Shown here piece after piece: positions 44,455 to 52,691 of a stretch of DNA of 64,000 nucleotides. Positions within the stretch are counted from its first letter, which is position 1. The number at the start of each line of letters is the position of its first letter. The translations under genes and the position numbers were made by a program. Source of the DNA: Paragorgia papillata (Eukaryota; Cnidaria; Anthozoa; Scleralcyonacea; Coralliidae). Location: assembly GCA_035771165.1 (NCBI GenBank), contig JAWNZC010000001.1:806001-870000 (forward strand), written 5' to 3'. Below the pieces are notes generated by a model. The model saw only the letters and a program-made list of their open reading frames with translations. It made no database searches and was not told the DNA's origin.

Positions 44455-44706
44455 ATGTTAGTTAATGAAACAATTATTAACTTTGCAACAACATGTGAAT
44501 TTAAAAGCAAAACCTGGTTTGATATCGGTAAACTTATTTACAACATTTTAGAAGGAAGTAATGAAGGTTATAGACTTTGGGTAATGTACAGTAAAATGGA
44601 TCGGGAAAACTTTGATGAATACTATTGCAAAGAATACTGGGAATATCTAGATTTAGTATCCGAATTTGAAAGCATTGAAGTTGAACCATTGCCAGATGGC
44701 TGGTAA
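44455..44706 (+). CDS. Second PriCT_2-like protein, short
   Basis: Eighty-three residues: MLVNETIINFATTCEF, KTWFDIGKLIYNIL, GYRLWVMYSKMDRENFDEYY and EYWEYLDLV. It is the same motif as in the preceding gene and has the same leader, so the two are probably paralogues by tandem duplication, this one truncated after the domain. It is complete, with a stem-loop 27 bp after the stop. Confidence 0.5.
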   Translation: MLVNETIINFATTCEFKSKTWFDIGKLIYNILEGSNEGYRLWVMYSKMDRENFDEYYCKEYWEYLDLVSEFESIEVEPLPDGW

Positions 44707-44732
44707 AGATGTAAATGATTAATTTAAATTAT

Positions 44733-44764
44733 GAATTCCTATTCTTTTGAATAGGAATTTTTTT
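44733..44764 (+). terminator. Stem-loop with T-run, between convergent genes
   Basis: GAATTCCTATT, loop CTTTTG, AATAGGAATTTTTTT. It matches the stem at 43218-43248. It lies between the plus-strand gene ending at 44706 and the minus-strand gene ending at 44781, and as a palindrome could serve both. Confidence 0.65.
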
Positions 44765-44780
44765 CACGTCTGACGACCGT

Positions 44781-45185
44781 TTATATTAATTTGTGTAGTA
44801 ACCAACCACCACCACCTCCCCCTATTAATCCGACAGCCATAACTTGATATTTTTTCATTTCATTCGATGGTTGGTAAAAATCTTCCAACCTTGGAGGTGG
44901 TATTTCGCGTTGTTGTAGTATTTTTTTAAGTTCATTGAAAGCTTTGTCGGTATTCTTCATATCGCTTTTTGCGTTGTAGATTTCTGTTCTTAATTTCATT
45001 TCTCTGTCTTTTCTTTTTGTTTCTTGTTCAAAAAATTCTTCTTTAGAATTTGAAAGTTTTTCCATGGCAAGGTTATGCCTGTTGATTTCTTTTTCATATC
45101 CTTTTTTGTTAAATGTTGAGAATAGATATCCCGCACCTGCAAAAGCAACTGCATTGAATAATCCTCCTGCTACCATTGAAGCCAT
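44781..45185 (-). CDS. Small membrane/coiled-coil virion-type protein
   Basis: A 134-residue protein: hydrophobic N-terminus (MASMVAGGLFNAVAFAGAGY), a long charged coiled coil (about residues 28-95, including KEINRHNLAMEKL), then PPPRLEDFYQPS and a C-terminal transmembrane segment with a poly-Gly stretch (GLIGGGGGGWLL). The start context is ATAAATATGG. This architecture recurs in cnidarian Polinton-like elements beside capsid genes. Two hydrophobic ends suggest a minor capsid or membrane protein. It is adjacent to the next gene with 6 bp between. Confidence 0.6.
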   Translation of the reverse strand: MASMVAGGLFNAVAFAGAGYLFSTFNKKGYEKEINRHNLAMEKLSNSKEEFFEQETKRKDREMKLRTEIYNAKSDMKNTDKAFNELKKILQQREIPPPRLEDFYQPSNEMKKYQVMAVGLIGGGGGGWLLHKLI

Positions 45186-45191
45186 ATTTAT

Positions 45192-45419
45192 TTATAAATT
45201 TAATTCTTTTGGAATGTACCCGGCAGTTTGTCCTTTTTTGATCAGGAAACTACCTACTGCAACAGCAACAGCTAGTTTTGCGGTTTCCTTTAGACTAGCT
45301 GGTGCAGCTAAAGGTTGTCCTGTTAAACGTTTAGAAGCCATACTTACGGCTACAGCTCCTGCTGTAACTAGTGCAGCATTGTATAAATCTTGAATTACTT
45401 CCTTTTTGTTATCACCCAT
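45192..45419 (-). CDS. Small hydrophobic protein
   Basis: Seventy-five residues: MGDNKKEVIQDLYNAALVTA, GAVAVSMASKRL, then LAVAVAVGSFLIKKG. Two hydrophobic Ala/Val-rich segments flank a Pro/Ala turn. The start is preceded by CACTAATAA, giving TAAATG. The cluster position between capsid-type genes suggests a virion or membrane component; no homologue was recognised. Confidence 0.5.
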   Translation of the reverse strand: MGDNKKEVIQDLYNAALVTAGAVAVSMASKRLTGQPLAAPASLKETAKLAVAVAVGSFLIKKGQTAGYIPKELNL

Positions 45420-45430
45420 TTATTAGTGTA

Positions 45431-45463
45431 AAAAATATCTTTTTACAAGTGTAAAAAGATATT
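45431..45463 (-). terminator. Stem-loop between minus-strand genes
   Basis: AATATCTTTTTAC, loop AAGT, GTAAAAAGATATT: a perfect inverted repeat of 13 bp just after the end of the gene at 45474-45986. Confidence 0.65.
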
Positions 45464-45473
45464 ACAGTTAACT

Positions 45474-45986
45474 TCACAAAGTTATGTGAAGTTCTAGTTC
45501 AGATGAATCATTAGATAATATTCCAGTTTTTTGGGTAACAAATACTGAAAACATAGTTAGATTTGAGAAGTCAGTGGTTTTAAGGATATTTGAAAAAACA
45601 TAGGTTTTGTTCAGTAAGAACATATTGTATTTTCTTCCAGACTTTGGAACCTTTAGTGGAGCAATGTTTATTTCCTCAATGAGAAAGTATGAAAAATTAC
45701 CCTTTTTATCTAAAAATTCAAAGGAGTATATCATTTTTCCTCCAGTTATGTTCACTCCCGTTGAAGTAGAAAAGGAGTGAGTTAAAAGGGTAATTGTTGA
45801 TTTAGAATTTAACCCCTGTGCTGATATATATTTATACCCTTGTGTTTTTCTTTCTGGATATACCGCTGTGTCTAATGTTAGTGCAGAATATTTTAACGTA
45901 TATTGCAATATTTGTTTTTTTCTGATGGATTCTATTTCATTATGAAGTTTTTCCAGCTCATCAGAATAACCATAATTTATAGCCAT
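45474..45986 (-). CDS. Unknown beta-rich protein of the capsid cluster
   Basis: 170 residues, MAINYGYSDELEKLHNEIES…: a short coiled-coil start, then alternating polar/hydrophobic strands (YKYISAQGLNSKSTITLLTH; GGKMIYSFEFLDKKGNFSYF; LTMFSVFVTQKTGIL). The pattern fits a single jelly-roll or fibre-like virion protein, but no motif is decisive. The start is preceded by AAAATAA (TAAATG). It abuts the next gene (45987), so the two may be transcribed in series. An inverted repeat (AACTTCAC…GTGAAGTT, 45470-45493) covers its stop codon. Confidence 0.5.
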   Translation of the reverse strand: MAINYGYSDELEKLHNEIESIRKKQILQYTLKYSALTLDTAVYPERKTQGYKYISAQGLNSKSTITLLTHSFSTSTGVNITGGKMIYSFEFLDKKGNFSYFLIEEINIAPLKVPKSGRKYNMFLLNKTYVFSNILKTTDFSNLTMFSVFVTQKTGILSNDSSELELHITL

Positions 45987-46625
45987 TTATTTTATTATTA
46001 TTTCTAACAGAATGTCTCCAACTTTTTGATCTGTTGAAAATTTAAGTTCATTATAAATTCCGTTATTTAGTTCAGTTTTGCTGTTTATATTGTTATATCT
46101 TGTAACAGAACCTTTTAGCGACTGGGTTGTTGTAATTGGAAGTATAGCAATTGTGTTATCGCGCTGCCCGGAAAATGAAGTTTTTGTTTTGTTAACGGCA
46201 TCACATTTAATACTAATGTACTTCATTCCAAGATTTACATTAACTGAGGTATTTCCAATACGTCCAGAATCTTTCGGAATATGTTGCCAAGTTTCAGAGA
46301 ATCCGAGTATTGGAGCTAATTCAAGTAATGACATATTTTCAGTTGGAGTAATTTTTATTTTTTGTGAGTAATGAACAAGCTCAGCACTTGCCTTAACTTC
46401 CTTAAGTTTATCGATAATCATGTTTGCCGTCCAGTATCCGGTTTTGAACCATAATTTCTTTTTCCCACTTACAATGTGAACAGGTCTTTCGATGTTGTTA
46501 AAGTCCCAAAACACACTTACACACTTTACTGTCATTGTTTCATTTTCAATGACCAGCGGTTCATCAAATTTAACAATGGTTTCAAAATTGTCTTCCTTTG
46601 TTATAAGAATTCTTATGAGTCTCAT
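45987..46625 (-). CDS. Probable minor capsid (penton-like) protein
   Basis: 212 residues, MRLIRILITKEDNFETIVKF…, with FDEPLVIENETMTVKCVSVF, KKLWFKTGYWTANMIIDKLK, ITPTENMSLLELAPILGFSE, LGMKYISIKCDAVN, LPITTTQSLKGSVTRYNN and QKVGDILLEIIIK. A domain that reads the TGYWTxxxI…L motif followed by a beta-rich SIKCD…LPI…GxxxRY region occurs in minor capsid proteins of Polinton-like elements. Placed between the unknown 170-residue protein and the ATPase. The start context is AAAATAAATG (TAAATG). Assignment as the vertex protein is an inference from position, size and beta content. Confidence 0.5.
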   Translation of the reverse strand: MRLIRILITKEDNFETIVKFDEPLVIENETMTVKCVSVFWDFNNIERPVHIVSGKKKLWFKTGYWTANMIIDKLKEVKASAELVHYSQKIKITPTENMSLLELAPILGFSETWQHIPKDSGRIGNTSVNVNLGMKYISIKCDAVNKTKTSFSGQRDNTIAILPITTTQSLKGSVTRYNNINSKTELNNGIYNELKFSTDQKVGDILLEIIIK

Positions 46626-46638
46626 TTATTTTCAAAAA

Positions 46639-46669
46639 AAATCATATGTTTTAATTTACATATGATTTT
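46639..46669 (-). terminator. Stem-loop after the ATPase gene
   Basis: AATCATATG, 11-base loop, CATATGATT: an inverted repeat between the stop of the ATPase gene (46685) and the start of the next minus-strand gene (46625). Confidence 0.6.
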
Positions 46670-46684
46670 ACACACTTTGTTTGG

Positions 46685-47272
46685 CTATGATATTATTTCG
46701 TGGTTGTATGGATGAATTAGATTAATCTCAAGTCGGCTGTACTTAGTATTTTTTAGTTTTTCTTTTATTTTTTTTTCTTCTTCCTTACTAATATCTAAGT
46801 AATCATCTAGAATAACTTGCATATCTTTCCTATTTGGATTGTAAAACGAAACTAGTTTTGAAATATTTTCACGGTATGGTTTTGCAATAGATGTGAGTTG
46901 CTGAGTTATCACTATTGTACTTATATTCATATGCCTTGCCCCAAACCCAAGTTTGACTAACTCACTAGTACGGTTTTTTACTGACTGACCAGATGCGCAA
47001 TCATCTAGAATAATTAGTGATAAGCTTCCCTTACAGAAGTCAACCACATATTTTAAATAGTCCTCTGTTTGATCTTGGTTACAGGGAATAACAAAAAGAT
47101 TAGGATCATTTATATGCCTCCATTCTAAATATGTTTTGTTCCACTCAAATGTTGGACAAATTAAAAAAATGTTTTCAAACTGTTTAACATACTTTTCTTC
47201 TAACATTTTAAGTAAGTAGTGTGTTTTTCCACAGCTTGTCATTCCAACTATTATCATGTTAAAAGGTGTCAT
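46685..47272 (-). CDS. A32-like genome-packaging ATPase
   Basis: 195 residues: MTPFNMIIVGMTSCGKTHYL (Walker A GMTSCGKT at about residues 10-17), IFLICPTFEWNKTY, SLIILDDCASG (Walker B, LIILDD) and ISTIVITQQLTSIAKPYREN (sensor-like Gln-Gln). This is the compact FtsK/HerA-type packaging ATPase of Polintons, virophages and NCLDVs, which pumps DNA into capsids. The frame is complete, the catalytic motifs are intact, and the start context is TCAATAAATG (TAAATG). It lies next to the capsid gene, as in other double-jelly-roll virus lineages. Confidence 0.85.
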   Translation of the reverse strand: MTPFNMIIVGMTSCGKTHYLLKMLEEKYVKQFENIFLICPTFEWNKTYLEWRHINDPNLFVIPCNQDQTEDYLKYVVDFCKGSLSLIILDDCASGQSVKNRTSELVKLGFGARHMNISTIVITQQLTSIAKPYRENISKLVSFYNPNRKDMQVILDDYLDISKEEEKKIKEKLKNTKYSRLEINLIHPYNHEIIS

Positions 47273-47280
47273 TTATTGAT

Positions 47281-47312
47281 AAAATCATATATTGTTGAAC
47301 ATATGATTTTTT
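47281..47312 (-). terminator. Stem-loop upstream of the ATPase start / downstream of capsid gene
   Basis: AAAATCATAT, 10-base loop, ATATGATTTT. Before the MITE insertion it lay shortly after the end of the capsid gene. Confidence 0.6.
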
Positions 47313-47443
47313 AGCGTAGCGGAGTCAAAGACGACTAATTAATTTTTCTACAGAAAGTTTTTTTTGAATTTTTAGAATCTTTTAATTTTTTTTAGAATTT
47401 TTTTTTTTTGATTTTTTAACTAATTATTTTAGTAACTCACACC

Positions 47444-48534
47444 CAGTGAACTCGATGTAAGTTAAAATGTGATACCTGGAACGCTAACGAAGGACCAAAA
47501 AGTGAGGCAAAAAGTTCCAGGCCCCTGCGCGGTTTGCAGGTGCGATTCAGTCTCCCACAAAATTTTTTTTACACGGCCGCCCGTCTTGAGCGAACTGCGA
47601 AGGCTCGAAAAAAGGTTTGAAAAAATTATTTATCAGACTAAACGTGCATTTAATGGTTTCCCATTGTTGTGCAGCGCTGTTGTTGTTTTATTTACTGTAT
47701 AGCAATCCAAAACTATACAGTAAATTAAGCTAGGGATGAAAATAGGCTGAGAAAACAGACGTCCTTTTGCTGGCTAGGATGAAAACAGCCAGCCGAAAAG
47801 GTGAGAACAAGAGTGAGAAAGCTATTCTTGTACGAGTTTGAAGACGTATTGATACTTGATATTTCATAATATACATCTAATGTCATTTTCTTATTTCTGC
47901 TCCTTTAATTTCTTGTTCAGTTTTGTTAAACGGCCTTTTGTAACTAATGATATTTTAAGAAATATAAACTGACAATTTGATTGTATATTTTTCACGTTTA
48001 CTCATGGCTAGTTGTTGTTTTCGGTACGAATGCGGAATGCTTTTTAAACAAAACGAACTGATGAAACTGGTACTAACCTAAACGGCATATTCTATACTAA
48101 GTTTGTGTTGATTTTTTGTATCCTCTTCGGAGTGACGAAACTCTAATATATATGGTTTATAATATAACGGAAATTTGACTTAATTTCTTCACTGACAAAC
48201 TTCGTGCACGTTTTGTAAAGACAATGACTTTTCCTATAGCAACAAATAGACAATCACTGCATAATTAGTTCGGCAGCATAGCACAACCAATCAAAATTTA
48301 AAATGCACGTTTAGCAAAGCGTGATAAAATGATTCAATAAATAATTTTTCAAACCTTTTCGAGTCTTCGCAGTTCGCTCAAGACCGGTGACCGTGTAAAA
48401 AACATTTTGTGGGAGACTGAATCGTACCTGCAAACCGCGCAGGGGCCTGGAACTTTTTGCCTCACTTTTTGCCCCCCGAATGACTGGACGTTAGCGTTCC
48501 AGGTATCACATTTTAACTTACATCGAGTTCACTG
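47444..48534. mobile_element. 1.1-kb MITE with 8-bp duplication at the capsid gene end
   Basis: The ends CAGTGAACTCGATGTAAGTT and the reverse complement (ending at 48534) form TIRs of about 190 bp. The duplication CTCACACC is perfect at 47436-47443 and 48535-48542. The interior is AT-rich without a gene; the open frames inside lie in the TIRs. The 8-bp duplication fits hAT. It landed in the last codons of the capsid gene. Confidence 0.9.
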
Positions 48535-49736
48535 CTCACACCTCGGAATTCACCGGCCTGCACCTTTAGAAGTCCATCTGAAAGTACAAAGGTATGCCAA
48601 TTATAGTTTACCGCGGTTGCTTTTTTTGTAATTTCAAGCATAATACCGGATTGCGTTGATAGAAGTTTTGTTCCATGACCATATAGATCACTGTCATTAA
48701 TAGTTCTAAGGTCAATCACTAGAGCGAACTTGTTACCCGTGTAGAAGCTGCTTGCGGAAACGGCTTTAGTATCTTGGCTGAAAAGTCTTTCTGCCTCTTC
48801 AAATAGTCTTCGCTTGACTAATCCCTGTGAGTAAACGCTGTTGGGAATGCCCTCAACAGTTACTTTAACATTTTCAATGTTTGGGAAAACAAACTCTTCT
48901 GATCCTCCACGAGTTTTCTTTGTGAACAGCATTACAATAGCTTTCATACTTTTTCGTGGCAAATTAATGGTTTCGTTAACAAGTGTAGATGTTTTGTTCC
49001 AATCCGTTGTTTTGAAAAGGGTAGCGTGTTCAAAGCTGAGTGATCTTCCAGCGTTGTAACCACTTTCAACTTCGCGAACGAGGTCGATGTTACTGATGGT
49101 TTCATATTCTAATTCCATATTTTCCAAGCTATAACCATCAACAGATTGGTTATTCTGAGCTTGCATGATTTCTGCAGCAGGAGGAAGTGTAATGATATAC
49201 TGCATATCGTTAGCCATGCTGTAAGGAGCGTACAGACCGTGGTCTACCAGAACTTTTCCTAAGTGAATTCGCTGCTTGGTTCCGTAAACTGCAGCATACA
49301 CATCTGCGGTTGCATCATCAGACTTTGAGATAACTTTACGTTGGTTATCACTTGCAATGCCATCTTCCAGCATATCTGCACGGACATCGCTGTCTAACCA
49401 TAGATCTTCGTAAGTTCTGAGTAAGCTTTCTCCTGAGTTGTCGTATATAATTTCACCTGCAAATTTTACTTTTAGTTGCTTTTGTAGTTGCTTTGCAAGG
49501 TTGTTGTTAAACCATGATTTGGTGTTTGCGTTTTTGAAGTCAAAGACTAAAAACATTTTGTCGGGAATAAGTGTTGTTCCAGGTTTAAGTTTTGGAATTT
49601 GGATGTAAATTTCTTCGCCAGGGTTGGCTTTGTTGGGATTAAAGGTAATTACATGACGTGTTCGTTCACCGGTTATTTCACTTTTTTGAAGTCGTTTATA
49701 ACCAGGTTTTAACTTAGTTTGTCTTTCCTTGTTCAT
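48513..49736 (-). CDS. Probable major capsid protein (double jelly-roll type)
   Basis: 407 residues, MNKERQTKLKPGYKRLQKSE…, with many beta strands: RTRHVITFNPNKANPGEEIY, KLKPGTTLIPDKMFLVFDFK, QLKVKFAGEIIYDNSGESLL, KQRIHLGKVLVDHGLYAPYS, MQYIITLPPAAEIM, SYEFENM-like SLENMELEYETI, RKSMKAIVMLFTKK and VKVTVEGIPNSVYSQGL. Size, strand pattern and position beside the ATPase identify it as the likely major capsid protein. It is shorter than classic Polinton capsid proteins (around 500-650 residues). The last residues lie in the MITE, which replaced the final codon with six others before a stop, so the protein is nearly native. The start context is TACTAATAAATG (TAAATG). Confidence 0.65.
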   Translation of the reverse strand: MNKERQTKLKPGYKRLQKSEITGERTRHVITFNPNKANPGEEIYIQIPKLKPGTTLIPDKMFLVFDFKNANTKSWFNNNLAKQLQKQLKVKFAGEIIYDNSGESLLRTYEDLWLDSDVRADMLEDGIASDNQRKVISKSDDATADVYAAVYGTKQRIHLGKVLVDHGLYAPYSMANDMQYIITLPPAAEIMQAQNNQSVDGYSLENMELEYETISNIDLVREVESGYNAGRSLSFEHATLFKTTDWNKTSTLVNETINLPRKSMKAIVMLFTKKTRGGSEEFVFPNIENVKVTVEGIPNSVYSQGLVKRRLFEEAERLFSQDTKAVSASSFYTGNKFALVIDLRTINDSDLYGHGTKLLSTQSGIMLEITKKATAVNYNWHTFVLSDGLLKVQAGEFRGVSSELDVS

Positions 49737-49765
49737 TTATTAGTACAAAAATAAGTTAGTTTTTT

Positions 49766-50134
49766 TTAAATATCATCTTCATCAAGGTTATTATATTTTA
49801 CCTCCGTTGGATTTGGTGCTGGTTTTGGCGAAGGTTTGGGTTTGCTTGGAGATGCTGGTTCTGGTGTTGATGGGTTAACTTGTTCCTGTTTAAAATTTTT
49901 CCAGGCAATATATGTTCCTATTACCCCGGTTACAACACCAATTAGCGAAATGGAAGTTGTTAAGTTAGGGAGTTGTGGAAAGTCGCTTATTTCTTCATTT
50001 TGTTGTTCAGCTCGTTTGCGCGCTTTAGCTGCTTTACTTATTTCAGCAAGCTTTTTTCCTTGCGCCACTCTTTTTGGGTTTTTAACTTTTTCTTCTGTAT
50101 TAGTTTTTGTAATGGATTGTTCTTCGCTGTTCAT
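49766..50134 (-). CDS. Basic protein with one membrane segment and Pro-rich tail
   Basis: 122 residues: a Lys/Arg/Glu-rich N-terminal half (KNPKRVAQGKKLAEISKAAK), a transmembrane helix (ISLIGVVTGVIGTYIAWKNF) and a Pro/Ser/Lys-rich tail ending in DEDD. Such basic, membrane-anchored proteins follow the capsid gene in related elements. The start is preceded by CACTAATAA (TAAATG). Its 5' flank is the 22-bp repeat array shared with the divergent zinc-ribbon gene. Possible role in DNA or capsid-membrane contact; unproven. Confidence 0.55.
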   Translation of the reverse strand: MNSEEQSITKTNTEEKVKNPKRVAQGKKLAEISKAAKARKRAEQQNEEISDFPQLPNLTTSISLIGVVTGVIGTYIAWKNFKQEQVNPSTPEPASPSKPKPSPKPAPNPTEVKYNNLDEDDI

Positions 50135-50159
50135 TTATTAGTGGCTGCACTTTACTTAC

Positions 50160-50470
50160 ATTTTGTTGTACCCTGCTTGCACTTTGTTCAAACTAGCTTA
50201 CATTTTGTTCAAATTTGTTTAACAACTAGCTCAACAGCTAGCTTAAACTAGCTCATATTTTGTTCAAATTTGCTCAATAGCTAGCTTAAATTTGCTCAAT
50301 AGCTAGCTGTAATTTGCTTAATAGCTAGCTTAAATTTGCTCAATAGCTAGCTTAAATTTGCTCAATAGCTAGCTGTAATTTGCTCAATAGCTAGCTTAAA
50401 TTTGCTCAATAGCTAGCTTAAATTTGCTCAATAGCTAGCTTAAATTTGCTTAACAGCTAGCTGTATAATA
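50160..50470. repeat. 22-bp minisatellite with AGCTAGCT palindrome, divergent intergenic region
   Basis: About ten head-to-tail copies of TTTGCTCAATAGCTAGCTTA+AA with single-base variants (GCTGTAA, GCTTAAT), preceded by looser copies. Each unit includes the 8-bp palindrome AGCTAGCT. The array fills the space between the divergent genes at 50134 (minus) and 50480 (plus). Confidence 0.9.
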
Positions 50471-50479
50471 AATAGAACA

Positions 50480-50899
50480 ATGTCAATGTATGATAATGAT
50501 GATTGTGATCATATTATAGATGAATTTAATGGTGCGTTAATGTGCTTCACATGCGGTGAAGTTTTTGAGCCGCTTTTTAAAAATAGTTATAACAAAGACA
50601 TCCATTCTATGAAAAAACACACTGTATTTGCAAATAAGGATTCGAAAAGAGTAAAGTCTTTTGACAAAATGATGAACCAAATGTTTCCAGATGTATTTTT
50701 GCCAAATGGAAACACAATAATGAATGATATAGAAAAAAGATTTGAACAGCTAGAAGAAAGTGTTGGTTCATTTCCAAACATGAAGGTTGTTATCCATTTC
50801 ATACTTAATAAGTGTGAGATGCCAGATCTTGCTAATACAATCACTCTTCCAAAAAGTGAAAGATCACAAAATATTCTAAAAAAACTTTTTGAAGATTAG
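50480..50899 (+). CDS. TFIIB-like zinc-ribbon protein
   Basis: 139 residues: an N-terminal zinc-binding pattern, CDHIIDEFNGALMCFTCGEV (Cys-x-His … Cys-x2-Cys), followed by a mainly helical region (KSFDKMMNQMFPDVF; MNDIEKRFEQLEESVGSF). The layout resembles the zinc ribbon of TFIIB or viral late transcription factors, so it may help direct transcription from the element's own promoters. The rest of a TFIIB core is missing. It overlaps the end of the minus-strand gene by 24 bp. Zinc ribbon: fair support; transcription role: inference. Confidence 0.5.
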   Translation: MSMYDNDDCDHIIDEFNGALMCFTCGEVFEPLFKNSYNKDIHSMKKHTVFANKDSKRVKSFDKMMNQMFPDVFLPNGNTIMNDIEKRFEQLEESVGSFPNMKVVIHFILNKCEMPDLANTITLPKSERSQNILKKLFED

Positions 50900-52399
50900 A
50901 AAGACACCAGCAAGTGAAACTCCAAAAACTATTGGTAATACCACTACTTCTGACTCTGGCTGATCATAATCTTTTATGTTAATTCGCGGATTAACCGAAA
51001 TTTTTTGTGGTTCTAGCGGATATTCTAATCGTGGTGCTACAGGCAACTGTTGCGGTTTAACTGCAGATTTCTGCGGTGTTGCTGGAAAAGTAGGATTAAC
51101 AACATATTTGTTTACATTCTTGTTTCCACCAAACATCATTTTGTTTGTAGCCAATGTAAGAATGTTGTTAAAGCCACTCACTGGATTAATAAGAATTCTC
51201 ATATCTGATGGTATTAGAATTAAACCCGGTGAAATTGCAAAATTTAAAATAACATTGGTACTTTTGATAGCTTTCCGCATGTTTGAAATGGCAACAGTTA
51301 TATCATCTTGCACTATTGTATCGTAAAATAATTTTAAAAACACTTCTTGTGTTTGATAGCTTTTTGCACCCTGATCAACAATATTCCACCTGGTTTTTGC
51401 TTGGGCACCTAACACACAGTAAACATAACTTTCTATTGACTGTTGTAATAGTTTTTGACCCAACTTTGTTAGTCCAGTAGAAAATTTTGGGATAAATAAC
51501 TTATAATCATTTTCACCTTTAGCATGACTCCACATAAACTCCTCATACTTTGTTGAAACACCCATATTTCCATGTAAAACAAACTTTACATTTCTTACCC
51601 TTTTTCCTTCTTTTTTTAATTCTTGTTTAAAAAGGTTAAGTTTTGCACTTGAACTACTGTAGCGGTTTTCCCACTTTTCTTTAATTGGTATATGCTGTTG
51701 TAATAGTTTGATAACGTCTTTTGTCATATATCTTTTAAGTTTGTTGGGCTGTTTTAAAAATCTTCTTACATGATAAGCGTAGTGATACTGAGCAATGCTC
51801 ATTACAATATTGGATGATGCTCTTTTAATATTATTTGCAAAATGCTGTTTTGATATACCGCACAAGTAGGTGGAAACATATGAAGCTGCTATTGCAGTAA
51901 AGTACGGGTTATTAATGTAGTCAAATAATTCTGTACGAACATTATTACTTGGAGAGGGGTTTGAGTATTTTGTATCAATAGGATCAAGATGAGCAATAAA
52001 CTTTTTCTTTTCCGTTACAAATATTAGAAGAATGTTTGGATTTATTTCAAATGTGTCTGCTTTCAAAATTTTAAGTTCTTCAACCATTCCATCATTTTTC
52101 CACCCTCTTGGCCAGTATAAATATTGTGTCCAATCAGGATTGTTTTTAAACGTAGATGATGTAATGTCAAAGGATGAAATTGCGTCATCCGGATCCTGGA
52201 AAAATATGGATTTATCACCGGACGGCTTGTCCGGATTAAACGTAACAATAAATTTAAACCTATTCACATCTGAACTTGGATATTTTTTTAAAAACTCGTT
52301 ACGAAGTTTTTCCTTTTCTACAAAAAGATCTTTAGTAACTTTTTTGAAATATTTTTTATTCTTTTTTGATCTTTTGATATGTACAGATACTGCGTCCAA
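50876..52399 (-). CDS. Large unknown protein with C-terminal membrane anchor
   Basis: 507 residues in the longest frame. The N-terminal 100 residues (SDVNRFKFIVTFNPDKPSGD; KSIFFQDPDDAISSFDITSS; NPDWTQYLYW) are repeated in the adjacent 115-residue frame (52318-52665). The middle is mixed alpha/beta (NVKFVLHGNMGVSTKYEEFM; LILIPSDMRILINP), then a Pro-rich linker and a transmembrane helix (VVLPIVFGVSLAGVFLIFKK) at the C-terminus. No known domain was recognised. A single-pass tail-anchored virion or host-membrane protein is possible. The start is uncertain: the ATG at 52399 lies in the upstream duplicate, so the native start is probably lost or is a later codon. Confidence 0.5.
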   Translation of the reverse strand: MDAVSVHIKRSKKNKKYFKKVTKDLFVEKEKLRNEFLKKYPSSDVNRFKFIVTFNPDKPSGDKSIFFQDPDDAISSFDITSSTFKNNPDWTQYLYWPRGWKNDGMVEELKILKADTFEINPNILLIFVTEKKKFIAHLDPIDTKYSNPSPSNNVRTELFDYINNPYFTAIAASYVSTYLCGISKQHFANNIKRASSNIVMSIAQYHYAYHVRRFLKQPNKLKRYMTKDVIKLLQQHIPIKEKWENRYSSSSAKLNLFKQELKKEGKRVRNVKFVLHGNMGVSTKYEEFMWSHAKGENDYKLFIPKFSTGLTKLGQKLLQQSIESYVYCVLGAQAKTRWNIVDQGAKSYQTQEVFLKLFYDTIVQDDITVAISNMRKAIKSTNVILNFAISPGLILIPSDMRILINPVSGFNNILTLATNKMMFGGNKNVNKYVVNPTFPATPQKSAVKPQQLPVAPRLEYPLEPQKISVNPRINIKDYDQPESEVVVLPIVFGVSLAGVFLIFKKFF

Positions 52400-52665
52400 T
52401 CAGGGTTTTCCTTGAACGCATCTGATGTAATGTCATAGGATGAGATTGCATCATCCGGATCCTGGAAAAATATGGATTTATCACCAACCGTTCCATCTCG
52501 ATCAAATGAAACATCAAATTCAAACCTGTCCACATCAGCATTTGGATAATCCGTTAAAAACTTTTCTTTAAGTTTCATCTTTTCTATGGCACTCTCTTTA
52601 AGGACTTTTTTATAGTTTTTTTCACCATAATAATCCTTTAATGCTTGAATTTCTTTTGCATTCAT
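52318..52665 (-). pseudogene. Truncated duplicate of the N-terminus of the 507-residue protein
   Basis: 115 residues: MNAKEIQALKDYYGEKNYKK, then DVDRFEFDVSFDRDGTVGD, KSIFFQDPDDAISSYDITSD and NPDWTQYLYI, then unrelated codons after the junction near 52390. It has about 70% identity over 90 residues with the following gene, and frame is lost at the junction. The likely history is two tandem paralogues, with a deletion that fused the 5' end of one to the 5' end of the next. Confidence 0.65.
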
Positions 52666-52691
52666 TTTTACTTATGCTAAAATAAAACAAA

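Noticed and set aside
47469..48631. Two open frames near the capsid gene
   Set aside because: They lie in the inverted repeats of the MITE.
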